From Novipirellula herctigrandis (GTDB lineage: Bacteria > Planctomycetota > Planctomycetia > Pirellulales > Pirellulaceae), in assembly GCA_007859835.1 (NCBI GenBank), contig SJPJ01000001.1:6041375-6105374 (forward strand): 64,000 nucleotides of DNA, written 5' to 3'. A model generated the notes under the pieces. It ran no database searches. It was not told the DNA's origin and saw only the letters and a program-made list of their open reading frames with translations. The position numbers were made by a program, and so were the translations under genes. Below, piece after piece: positions 54,134 through 61,940 of this stretch; positions within the stretch are counted from its first letter, which is position 1, and every line of letters begins with the position of its first letter.

Positions 54134-54631
54134 GATCGATATCCAATCAAGTTGGGGGGCGGGTTTGCTAACGATGATTATGACGCTGAGCTGATTTTCG
54201 CCAAATCTGCCGACTTTCAATGAATCGGGTCGCCAAAAGATTCGTCTGACGCGGCACGAAAAAGGAGTATTCTTCACAATTGACAGTGCAAAGGGGGCCT
54301 TTGGGCCCTTTTTCCTCCACATTCAGGCTGGATTTCTAGCTTCGGCCTTGGGGGAAAAATGTCACCAAGCTATACATAAGGCTAAACCGAAAGGTGCAAA
54401 AAGTGTGCACGAAGCGGTTTCCAAAGTCTAAATGGCCACTGTTATGCTGCAATTTGCCACTAGACTGAATTGTTCTGCAGGTCATGCGCCGCCATAACCC
54501 CAAGCGAATCGTCTCCTTTTGATGCCAAGTGGCATATTTGACGACACTTGGCAGGCGTTTTTCGCGTTTCCGCCAGCTGCAACCTGCAAATCCCCGTCCA
54601 AAACAACAAAATACAACGAACAGCCTTTCTT
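54134..54631. other. 498-bp divergent intergenic region
   Basis: It separates the sugar-binding protein gene (minus) from the RGR-rich gene (plus). It contains the leader hairpin at 54523-54562. No gene recognised. Confidence 0.6.
54523..54562 (+). promoter_or_regulatory. Leader hairpin with T-run before the RGR-rich gene
   Basis: TGCCAAGTG (54523-54531) pairs perfectly with CACTTGGCA (54545-54553), followed by GGCG and TTTTT. It lies about 70 bp before ATG 54632 and after no plus-strand gene within 1.4 kb, so it looks like a leader attenuator or a structured 5' UTR element. Confidence 0.6.
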
Positions 54632-56362
54632 ATGAGATCAGATCACTGGAACTTCCTAGCCAATTTGCTGGGAACCCCTGCCGGAGCCGAACCGCCAAAA
54701 TCGGAAGAACCTGCGACGGAACCTGAACAAAAGTCTCCTCAAATGGAGGAGCAATCGGAGGAACAAGAGGAACCCGCTGCTCAAACGCAGCCTGTCGAGC
54801 CCGAAGAGAACGTTGAGCAACCGGCAGTGGCTCCAGAAGAACCCGAAGAGGACATGCCCGAATCGGTCGAAGATGTCATCGAAGCGTTGCGTTCGGTGAA
54901 GCCTCCAGCAGTCATTCCGGGCTTCGGACCGCCGAAAAAATCGGTCGTCGCGTCAAGCACGCCTTCTTCCAGCCGCCCATCGGTAAACGCTCCACCGGCG
55001 AAACCGAAGTTCGATGAGCCTAAAGACGAGCCCGCTGCATCGGCACCCAACTCGGTTTTCGAGGGCGAAGATGATCCAGAAGAGATGGATCAAGCTTGGG
55101 GTAGCCTGGCGAGTCAACTAGGCGTCAAGGTTGACAAGATGGCCGCGGATGAATCGCTAGAAGCGACTCAAGAAAAGCCCCGTCGAGACACACCCCGTCG
55201 AGAAACCCGACGACCAGCGGCAAAACCTCCATCCAAATCAAACGAATTTGGAACCGGACTGGGAGTCGATCTTGGGCCTGAGTCGGTTGAGGACGAGAGC
55301 GACGATGATTTCGCGTCGAATGTCGTTAGCGAGCCTCCGAAGCAGGATCGTGAAGACGGCAATAGTCGCGGTCGTAACCGAAATCGAGACCGCGGTTCAC
55401 GCGATGATAGCCGACCGAATCGTGGGCGTCGTGGAGAGCCGGCCGCGAAACTTGATGAAGTCTTGTCGAAGCCACGAGCGTTTGATGATGACGATACCGA
55501 GGACGAGGTGCAAAGCGAAGCTTCCAGCGAGACTCGCGAAGCCCGAGAAAGTCGTGAAAACCGCGAAGAAGGTTCGCGACCACGTCGCCGTGGTCGACGT
55601 CGTGGTGTTCGACAACGGATCAGCGAAGAAGAAAGCTCGCAAGGAGAAAACGTAGATCGGTCCAGAACGTCTCGCTCGGAGGAAGACGAGGATCGTCCAG
55701 TTCGCGAATCAAAGCGGGGATCACGCAGTCGAAAACCGAGTTTCGCGGGTGAGCTCGTAGACGATGATGATAAGGACTTGCCATCGGACTTGTTTGTTGA
55801 CGACGATGATGTTGAAGCGTCCGTGACCGCAAGCGGTGAAGCGTCGGACGATGACGAAGAAACAACTCGTGGGCGATCGCGTCGCCGGGGACGTCGAGGG
55901 GGACGCCGAGGTCGTGGTCGCGATGGTGCAAAGGAGCAAACCGATGGCCCACGCGAAGAGCGTCTAGACGAAGTGGATGATACGCTCGGTCGCTCATCGG
56001 CGTTTGACGACGATCATGAAGATGCCGAAGAAGTGGAAGAGATTCGCCGAGGCCGTAGACGATCGCGATCAGGTCGTGATCAGGCAGGTCGTGATCAGGC
56101 AGACGATCGTGGTGAGAGAGCGTCTCGCGATGAATCATCACGCGATGAAGGTCGTGACGACGAACCACGCGGTCGAAGGCGCGGCCGCGGACGTGGTCGA
56201 GGTGGTGAATCGGAAAGCAGAGAACAGGCCGAACCGCGGCCCAATGTCCCGACATGGCTTGAGACCGTCTCGGTGCTTGTTGATTCCAACGTTGAAAACC
56301 ACAAAAAATCACCCGCTCGAGGCGGCGGTGGTGGCGGACGCGGACGAGGCAGACGCCGCTAG
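54632..56362 (+). CDS. Acidic / RGR-rich, low-complexity nucleic-acid-binding candidate
   Basis: The frame opens at TTG 54548, but ATG 54632 (MRSDHWNFLANLLG) is preferred; the product is 576 residues. After an acidic Glu/Pro-rich half come alternating Asp/Glu stretches and Arg-Gly-Arg tracts (RSRRRGRRGGRRGRGRDG, ending GGGGGGRGRGRRR). The N-terminus (WNFLANLLGTP) and C-terminus (PTWLETVSVLVDSNV) look conserved and short. This composition resembles the disordered RNA-binding tails of RNA-processing factors. It may bind RNA or nucleoid DNA. No catalytic domain is seen. It is convergent with proS across a terminator. Confidence 0.6.
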   Translation: MRSDHWNFLANLLGTPAGAEPPKSEEPATEPEQKSPQMEEQSEEQEEPAAQTQPVEPEENVEQPAVAPEEPEEDMPESVEDVIEALRSVKPPAVIPGFGPPKKSVVASSTPSSSRPSVNAPPAKPKFDEPKDEPAASAPNSVFEGEDDPEEMDQAWGSLASQLGVKVDKMAADESLEATQEKPRRDTPRRETRRPAAKPPSKSNEFGTGLGVDLGPESVEDESDDDFASNVVSEPPKQDREDGNSRGRNRNRDRGSRDDSRPNRGRRGEPAAKLDEVLSKPRAFDDDDTEDEVQSEASSETREARESRENREEGSRPRRRGRRRGVRQRISEEESSQGENVDRSRTSRSEEDEDRPVRESKRGSRSRKPSFAGELVDDDDKDLPSDLFVDDDDVEASVTASGEASDDDEETTRGRSRRRGRRGGRRGRGRDGAKEQTDGPREERLDEVDDTLGRSSAFDDDHEDAEEVEEIRRGRRRSRSGRDQAGRDQADDRGERASRDESSRDEGRDDEPRGRRRGRGRGRGGESESREQAEPRPNVPTWLETVSVLVDSNVENHKKSPARGGGGGGRGRGRRR

Positions 56363-56377
56363 AAGCGATTAGGGAAC

Positions 56378-56410
56378 AAAGGGGAACTCGCAAAGAGTTC
56401 CCCTTTTTTT
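56378..56410. terminator. Terminator between the RGR-rich gene and proS
   Basis: AAGGGGAACTC-GCAAA-GAGTTCCCC followed by TTTTTTT. It ends the plus-strand transcript 16 bp after the stop; A-run on its left gives weak use for the minus-strand proS. Confidence 0.9.
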
Positions 56411-56430
56411 CTGATCGGGGCAATTCTCTG

Positions 56431-57954
56431 CTAGTAGGCCTTGGCAAAGATTGCTTTTTGCGTGGTCTCTTCACCGGTCAAAAAGCAGACGCCACTTTCC
56501 TGTTTCGCATTTCGCGGAACGCAGCGGATTGTAACTTTCAACTCTTTCAGTAGTGCATCGACCTTTTCCTCGCTCGAGAAGAAGCAGTTGGCGAAACCAC
56601 CGTGAATCTCAGGCTGTTCTTCGTTTTTGGGCGTAAAGAACTTGCGGAAGGCTTTCTCGCTGGTGATCTCCACCGTGTTGTCTTCGCGCATTTTCAATGC
56701 TCGATCGAATAGGCCTTGCTGCATCTCGCCGAGCAATTCAGCAATCGAGCTAACAAATTCATTGCGGCCTATTCCGTAGCTCTTTGGTTGATCACGACGG
56801 CCAACAAAGACAGACCCTTTTCCAATATCCTTCGGTCCTACTTCGACACGAACTGGTACGCCACGTTTGACGTGATACCATTTCTTTTCACCGCCTCGGA
56901 CATCACGATCATCGACCTCCACTCGTACCGGCATGCCTGCGTATGTTTGATCGGTGAGTTCTTTGCGAAGCGACTCGACATATTCGATCACTTCGGTTCG
57001 CTGAGCATCGTCGCGATAGATTGGCAGAATCACGATTTGAGCCGGAGCCAATCGTGGCGGAATGACGAACCCATCATCATCGCTGTGCGACATAATGATC
57101 GCGCCGACCAACCGCGTTGACACGCCCCAGCTTGTGGTCCAGGCATATTCGCGTTCGCCATTTTCAGCTTGGAACATGATCTCTTGAGCCTTCGAAAAAT
57201 TCTGGCCCAAGAAGTGACTTGTTCCCGCTTGCAGCGCCTTGCGGTCTTGCATCATCGCTTCAATCGACAGCGTTTCGATGGCTCCTGGGAATCGCTCCGC
57301 TGGCGTCTTACTGCCGACAATCACTGGCATCGCCATCCAATTTTCGGCAAAGTCCGCATAGACATCGACCATCCGTTCGGTTTCTTCAATGGCTTCTTCG
57401 GATGTCGCGTGGACCGTATGTCCTTCTTGCCAGAGGAATTCGGCGGTGCGAAGGAACATCCGCGTCCGCATTTCCCAGCGAACGACGTTGGCCCATTGGT
57501 TGATCAGGATCGGCAAGTCGCGGTAGCTTTGAACCCATTTGGCGTAGGTTGCACCGATGATCGTTTCGCTAGTGGGGCGCACAATGAGCGGTTCTTCGAG
57601 TTTGCCGGCCGGCATGAGGCCACCGTTGGGATCCGGTTCGAGGCGGTGGTGTGTGACCACCGCACATTCCTTGGCAAAGCCTTCGACGTGCTCAGCCTCT
57701 TTCTCGAGATAGCTCATCGGAATGAACAGCGGGAAATAAGCGTTTTGATGCCCTGTCGCTTTAAACATGTCATCGAGTGCTCGCTGCATGTTCTCCCATA
57801 ACCGGTATCCCCACGGTTTGATGACCATACAGCCGCGAACCGGTGAATTTTCAGCCAAATCTGCTGCTCGGATCACTTGTTGGTACCACTCGGGGTAGTC
57901 TTCGGCGCGAGTCGGTTGGATGGCGGTTTTGGGAGCTTTTGCCATGGTGGTCAA
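56431..57954 (-). CDS. proS: Prolyl-tRNA synthetase, archaeal/eukaryotic type
   Basis: The 507-residue class II synthetase charges tRNA-Pro. Motif 2 (NVVRWEMRTRMFLRTAEFLWQ region) and motif 3 (WGVSTRLVGAIIMSHSDDDG) are present, and the substrate-binding segment IVRPTSETIIG. There is no inserted editing domain, and the protein ends in Tyr (AIFAKAY), the C-terminal Tyr of the archaeal/eukaryotic ProRS type, as in Thermus. The anticodon-binding domain is near RRDQPKSYGIGRNEFV. It is convergent with the RGR-rich gene and divergent from the globin. Confidence 0.95.
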   Translation of the reverse strand: MTTMAKAPKTAIQPTRAEDYPEWYQQVIRAADLAENSPVRGCMVIKPWGYRLWENMQRALDDMFKATGHQNAYFPLFIPMSYLEKEAEHVEGFAKECAVVTHHRLEPDPNGGLMPAGKLEEPLIVRPTSETIIGATYAKWVQSYRDLPILINQWANVVRWEMRTRMFLRTAEFLWQEGHTVHATSEEAIEETERMVDVYADFAENWMAMPVIVGSKTPAERFPGAIETLSIEAMMQDRKALQAGTSHFLGQNFSKAQEIMFQAENGEREYAWTTSWGVSTRLVGAIIMSHSDDDGFVIPPRLAPAQIVILPIYRDDAQRTEVIEYVESLRKELTDQTYAGMPVRVEVDDRDVRGGEKKWYHVKRGVPVRVEVGPKDIGKGSVFVGRRDQPKSYGIGRNEFVSSIAELLGEMQQGLFDRALKMREDNTVEITSEKAFRKFFTPKNEEQPEIHGGFANCFFSSEEKVDALLKELKVTIRCVPRNAKQESGVCFLTGEETTQKAIFAKAY

Positions 57955-58189
57955 TCACAGGGGCAGGAGTGAAAACAGAACGAAAACGCGATTTACAGAT
58001 TGTGATGCTGCGGCAGCTTTTGCCAAGGCCCGGTAAACGCAGAAAAACCGTGCTTGGAGGCGACAAGTCACCACACTTGAAAAATGCATCCCGGTATAAC
58101 CGATTGGTAGGTTCATTCGTTAAACTAAGGGGAACTGTGGAAGCGCGTTGGTGCTCCTAGAAGCGTTCTCCCCCTTTTGGCGTGAAGAA

Positions 58190-58573
58190 ATGAGTGAAGA
58201 CTCCGAAGAACTGTTTGAACGGATTGGCGGTACCTTGGGTTTGACGAATATTGTCAACTCGATGTACGAAAAAGTGTTAGCGGATCCCGAGCTCGCTCCG
58301 ATTTTTGAACATGCCAACATGGATCGGATTCGAAAAATGCAGTTTGAGTTTTTAGCAGGCGCGTTCGATGGACCGCTGAATTACGCCGGCGTCGAATTGA
58401 CGGCCGCCCATCGAAACCGCGGCATTCGGGCTCATCATTTTGCCCAATTTTGCACGCACTTTGCCGAAGCAGCTCGTGAGCATGGGGCGACCGATCGCGA
58501 TATCGACATGGCGTTGGGGCGATTGGCAACGTACAAAGACAAAATCACCGGCGATAGTAATGTCGATGGGTGA
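58190..58573 (+). CDS. glbN: Group I truncated haemoglobin
   Basis: The start at ATG 58190 gives 127 residues, a typical size. The proximal His74 lies in LTAAHRNRGI, followed by AHHFAQF; the N-terminal FERIGGTLGLTNIV and PIFEHANMDRIRKMQ match TrHbN helices A-B and E. Such globins bind O2 or detoxify nitric oxide. It lies divergently from proS, 236 bp away, and upstream of a 13-nt repeat array. Confidence 0.88.
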   Translation: MSEDSEELFERIGGTLGLTNIVNSMYEKVLADPELAPIFEHANMDRIRKMQFEFLAGAFDGPLNYAGVELTAAHRNRGIRAHHFAQFCTHFAEAAREHGATDRDIDMALGRLATYKDKITGDSNVDG

Positions 58574-58590
58574 GGTATGTAGGTCTTGGC

Positions 58591-58655
58591 TGGCCGCGTG
58601 ATTTGGCCGTGTGGCTTGGCCGTGTGACTTGGCCGTGTGACTTGGCCGTGTGACC
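58591..58655. repeat. 13-nt tandem repeat, five copies
   Basis: TGGCCGTGTGACT repeats five times between the globin stop (58573) and the DJ-1-type gene stop (58680); copies 1, 2 and 5 differ by one or two bases. It separates two convergent genes. Confidence 0.93.
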
Positions 58656-58679
58656 TGTTTGTGTCTATCCCCAATGCGA

Positions 58680-59216
58680 TTAGCTCATTCGGGCAATAAT
58701 CGCTCGGCAGAAGTCGGGTAAATCGTCCGGGCGCCGGCTACTGATGTGATGACCGTCGACGACGACACTAGCGTCTTCGTAAATCGCACCTGCGTTGACA
58801 AGGTCGTCCTTGATTCCAGGTGACCCGGTCACTCGTACGCCACGGTACACACCAGCGGAAATGGGAATCCATCCACCGTGGCAAATCGCGGCAATCGGTT
58901 TAAGTGCAATGTCAAAATCTCGCACCAATTGCAGTACCAATGGGTCGCGTCGCAGCTTGTCGGGCATGAATCCGCCAGGCACGATCAACGCGTCAAATTC
59001 TCGTTCGGATACCTCTTCGAATGATTTGTCGCTTGTGCAAGGATAGCCATGCTTTCCGTTGTAATGCGTTTTCGCTTTCGGCCCGGCCATCACCGTGGTC
59101 GCACCTGCTTCTTCAAGCCGGAGCTTTGGGTACCAAAGTTCAAGGTCCTCGTAGATTTCGCCGGTGAAAAGGAGAACACGTTTTCCGCTCAGCGGCAGAG
59201 GGGCCTGTGTCGTCAT
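58680..59216 (-). CDS. DJ-1/PfpI-family protein (class I amidotransferase-like)
   Basis: The frame opens at 59300, overlapping glnB, but ATG 59216 (MTTQAPLPLS) removes the overlap and gives 178 residues. Motifs: nucleophile Cys112 in AAICHGGWIPIS, His113, and acidic Glu20 in LFTGEIYEDLE. PfpI/DJ-1 members act as proteases, glyoxalases/deglycases or stress proteins; the reaction here is not known. The gene follows glnB by 38 bp and may be in its operon. Confidence 0.82.
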   Translation of the reverse strand: MTTQAPLPLSGKRVLLFTGEIYEDLELWYPKLRLEEAGATTVMAGPKAKTHYNGKHGYPCTSDKSFEEVSEREFDALIVPGGFMPDKLRRDPLVLQLVRDFDIALKPIAAICHGGWIPISAGVYRGVRVTGSPGIKDDLVNAGAIYEDASVVVDGHHISSRRPDDLPDFCRAIIARMS

Positions 59217-59254
59217 CTTTGAGGTCGCCTTTGTTGAGTTGAAAATCGATTGCT

Positions 59255-59593
59255 CTAGATCGCTTCGGAGCCACGTTCGCCGGTTCGAATTCGAATGCAA
59301 TCATCCATCGGTAAGACGAATATCTTACCGTCGCCAATTTCACCAGAGTAACCGCCAGCCAAGATCGCATCGACGGTGGGTTTGACGAATTCCTCGTTTA
59401 CCGCAATTTGCAATTGGACTTTGCGAAGCAAGTTGATGCTGAATTCATGGCCACGGTAGACACCCGTTTGACCTTTTTGGCGTCCGAAGCCTTGGCAATC
59501 CATCACCGTCAATCGAAAGACATCGACTTTGGTTAGCGCTTCTTTGACCGCTTCAAGTTTACTCGGTTGGATGATGGCGATGATGAGCTTCAC
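59255..59593 (-). CDS. glnB: PII nitrogen regulatory protein with Phe at the uridylylation site
   Basis: A GTG start at 59593 gives 112 residues, the family size. Motifs: GFGRQKGQTGVYRG at the T-loop (Tyr46 kept), GDGKIFVLPMDDCIRIRTGE, and Lys58. At residue 51, Phe replaces the uridylylated Tyr (GHEFSINL). Binding of ATP/2-oxoglutarate looks possible (Arg38, Lys40, Arg101, Arg103). PII usually controls the ammonium transporter, encoded 420 bp upstream on the same strand, and glutamine synthetase. The next gene is of the DJ-1 type. Confidence 0.92.
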   Translation of the reverse strand: MKLIIAIIQPSKLEAVKEALTKVDVFRLTVMDCQGFGRQKGQTGVYRGHEFSINLLRKVQLQIAVNEEFVKPTVDAILAGGYSGEIGDGKIFVLPMDDCIRIRTGERGSEAI

Positions 59594-59716
59594 GGGATTT
59601 CTTCAAGCGTGGAGGACGGTGCCAAAAGGGCGTGCTTATTTTAGTTGGAAATGGCATCCTTGGTCAGGGGTTCATGGCGCGCGTTTGGATCGATCCGATC
59701 AGACCAACTGAAAAGA

Positions 59717-59752
59717 GAAAAAGAGCCGACCCGCGTAAACGCGGGTCGGCTC
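59717..59752 (-). terminator. Terminator between amt and glnB
   Basis: On the minus strand, GAGCCGACCCGCG-TTTA-CGCGGGTCGGCTC is a perfect 13-bp stem followed by TTTTTCTC. It ends a transcript from the amt side and separates it from glnB (start 59593), so the two are probably not one simple operon. Confidence 0.88.
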
Positions 59753-59924
59753 GATCGTGACGTTCTTAGATGCCGAAGCTTTGTAAGAAAACCCCGACCC
59801 GGACGAATGAGGCGGACATCCGCCGCGGGCCATTGGGGCTTCTTCTGGCCCAGGCAAGAGCCAAGAAGTCAAGCGTTAGTTGATTCGCTGACTGTGGCGT
59901 CAGGCTATTTTTACTTACCGGGCT

Positions 59925-59975
59925 GCTCCGCCGGGCACAACCTTGAGATCCTTTCTCGTGTGACTCCGGCGGAGC
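59925..59975 (-). ncRNA. Folded RNA element downstream of amt (candidate)
   Basis: On the minus strand, GCTCCGCCGG and CCGGCGGAGC make a perfect 10-bp outer stem. Inside, CACA/TGTG and GAGA/TCTC add two further short stems around an AAGGA loop. It starts 38 bases after the amt stop and is not followed by a T-run, so it is not itself a terminator; the terminator lies about 170 bases further. The gap 59594-60013 holds nothing else recognised. No known RNA family was recognised; function is unknown. Confidence 0.45.
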
Positions 59976-60013
59976 TGCGGTAGGTAGTTCTGTACTCAGA
60001 CAATCGTCGCAAA

Positions 60014-61432
60014 CTATGCGATCGATCCGCCTGAAATTGCATCCGAAGGGTAAGCATGCATGCCGTGCTCGGAGATATCCAAACCAGCTTGCTCTTCCTC
60101 CGGCGAAACTCGAAGCATTCCGATGGCTTTCAGGATTGCGAACAAGATGAACATTGTGACAAATGCCCATAGGCAGATTGCGCTCGTACCAACGATTTGA
60201 GCGATCCATGGTTTGCCGCCGAAAACAGCTGCAGCAAGACAGCCCCAGATTCCGCAGAGACCATGAACAGGCCAAGCACCCACAGGGTCGTCAATCTTCA
60301 TTTTGTCAAGCAACAGCACACCGAGGAGAACCAACAGACCAGCGATGGCTCCGATGATTAAGGCGCTAATGTTCGTAACACAGTCGGCGTTGGCGGTAAT
60401 CCCAACCAAGCCACCGAGCGCACCGTTGAGTGCCATCGTTAAGTCAGGCTTGCCAAACAGGAGCCATGCGGCTGCCAAGCAGCTCACTGCTCCCGCAGCA
60501 GGTGCAAGTGTCGTGTTGACGGCGACGAGCATGGTATTGACGACCGAGTCGTAATCGCCGAAGGCCAAGACGCTACCGGGGTTAAATCCGTACCAACCGA
60601 TCCAAAGGATGAATACACCCAAGGCCGCAAATGTAACGTTATGTCCGGGAAGAGGAACGCTCTTACCATCGGTTGTGAATCGTCCAATCCGGGGGCCAAG
60701 GATGATCGCACCGGCTAAGCCAGCGAAGCCGCCAACTGCGTGGACCACTGCACTGCCCGCAAAGTCATGGAAGCCCATGTCGTGAAGCCAGCCGTAACCC
60801 CACTTCCAAGAACCGCTGACTGGGTAAATCAAACCCGTCAACAACGCGCTGTAGATCAAGTAAGCACCGAACTTCATTCGGCCAGCCACTGCGCCGGAAA
60901 CGATTGTTGCCGCCGTCGCCGCGAAGGCAACTTGGAACAAAAAGTCGACCTGGGGGTCAAACGTATCGGTTTGAGAACCAGGGGCGATCGCAAAGATGCG
61001 GCTCGAATCAATGCTTAAGTATTCGCCTTGAGTGACTTCTTCGGTGAATCCCGGATACATGATCGCGTATCCGACACCAAAGAAAAGAATCACTCCCACA
61101 CCCAAGTCCATCACATTCTTTGCAAGGATGTTGACGGTATTCTTGGCAGAGTTCATGCCGACTTCGACCATCGCGAAGCCTGCTTGCATGAACACAACCA
61201 AAACCGCACAAATAAACAGCATGATGTTTTCGATGGCAAATTTATTGTTTGCCGCCTGGTCCATCTCAACTACAGCTGCATCGACTGCGTCCGCGTCGGT
61301 TGCATCTGCAACCTCCGTGACTGCCGCAGACTCATCCTGAGCCGATGCGACCGACGCGAACGTCAAGCCGACTCCCATCATCCCCAAACACACGAACAGG
61401 GTGAGCATTGGTGCTCGTAAATTTTGTAACAT
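60014..61432 (-). CDS. amt: Ammonium transporter
   Basis: The 472-residue protein has a signal peptide (LTLFVCLGMMGVGLTFASVASA, about 10-31) and 11 membrane helices. AmtB motifs: NTVNILAKNVMDLGVG, FHDFAGSAVVHAVGGFAG with the first pore His, and GAWPVHGLCGIWG with the second. It conducts ammonium into the cell. Phe-gate residues appear conserved. A sigma54-like promoter candidate lies at 61638-61653. PII (glnB) is downstream on the same strand, the usual regulatory partner. Confidence 0.94.
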   Translation of the reverse strand: MLQNLRAPMLTLFVCLGMMGVGLTFASVASAQDESAAVTEVADATDADAVDAAVVEMDQAANNKFAIENIMLFICAVLVVFMQAGFAMVEVGMNSAKNTVNILAKNVMDLGVGVILFFGVGYAIMYPGFTEEVTQGEYLSIDSSRIFAIAPGSQTDTFDPQVDFLFQVAFAATAATIVSGAVAGRMKFGAYLIYSALLTGLIYPVSGSWKWGYGWLHDMGFHDFAGSAVVHAVGGFAGLAGAIILGPRIGRFTTDGKSVPLPGHNVTFAALGVFILWIGWYGFNPGSVLAFGDYDSVVNTMLVAVNTTLAPAAGAVSCLAAAWLLFGKPDLTMALNGALGGLVGITANADCVTNISALIIGAIAGLLVLLGVLLLDKMKIDDPVGAWPVHGLCGIWGCLAAAVFGGKPWIAQIVGTSAICLWAFVTMFILFAILKAIGMLRVSPEEEQAGLDISEHGMHAYPSDAISGGSIA

Positions 61433-61637
61433 AGAACTCGCCTACTTTCTTTCTTCTCTTGCGATGTGAAACCAATTGGAGGAACGAACAACCACAACGG
61501 TTGTTTGCCTGATACTTGCTGAGGAAGCGGCGGATGTTCAAGGTTTCTCACTATCAACTCCTGCCCGGGCCATAAATAATCGCTCGCGAGCCGATCGCTG
61601 TAGAAAACAGGTTCCGCCATTCCACGCCAAAAGGGTT

Positions 61638-61653
61638 AGCACGCGCTGGGCCA
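61638..61653 (-). promoter_or_regulatory. Sigma54-like -24/-12 element upstream of amt
   Basis: On the minus strand TGGCCCAGCGCGTGCT has GG and GC separated by ten bases and matches 9 of 12 informative positions of TGGCACG-N4-TTGCW. It is about 205 bp before the amt ATG, so the 5' UTR would be long. A nitrogen-responsive promoter would be expected there. Confidence 0.35.
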
Positions 61654-61871
61654 AACTTTCGTGCCTTCGCGGAGGTGTTGTGTCTAAGTGGCTGTAGGTA
61701 AAAGACTTAAGAAATTGAATTTTTCTTGATTTGCCGTTGTTTTCGCCAAAACCGGAAGAGTCAAAGCCCAGTGCTTAGGCATTTGATATAGGTGGTGCCT
61801 GGATAGCAGGCAGGCAATGACTGCGTCGATATTCGCAGCCGTCGGAAGGCCAATTTGGCGCGTAGCAAACG

Positions 61872-61908
61872 AAAAAAAGACGAGCCCTTGCTTTCGCAAG
61901 AACCCGCC
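61872..61908 (-). terminator. Terminator after the first porin gene
   Basis: On the minus strand, GGGTTCTTGC-GAAA-GCAAGGGCTC pairs over ten positions (three G-U) and is followed by GTC and TTTTTTT. It lies 30 bp after the porin stop. Confidence 0.88.
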
Positions 61909-61940
61909 TTTTCAGGATGGTAGTCGTTTTTGTCAGATGA

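Larger units (their letters stand above)
61433..61940. other. 508-bp gap holding the amt promoter and porin terminator
   Basis: It contains the porin terminator (61872-61908) and the sigma54-like site (61638-61653). No gene recognised. Confidence 0.6.

Noticed and set aside
55620-56474. 284-codon minus-strand frame opposite the RGR-rich gene
   Set aside because: It is the antisense of a low-complexity gene and runs into proS; Asp/Arg codons give long open antisense frames.
28517-58655. CRISPR array
   Set aside because: The direct repeats have no unique spacers between copies and no cas genes are present.
59594-59716. Sigma54 site TGGCAC upstream of glnB
   Set aside because: The -24-like TGGCAC is present near 59621-59626 on the minus strand, but no GC follows at the required ten-base spacing.
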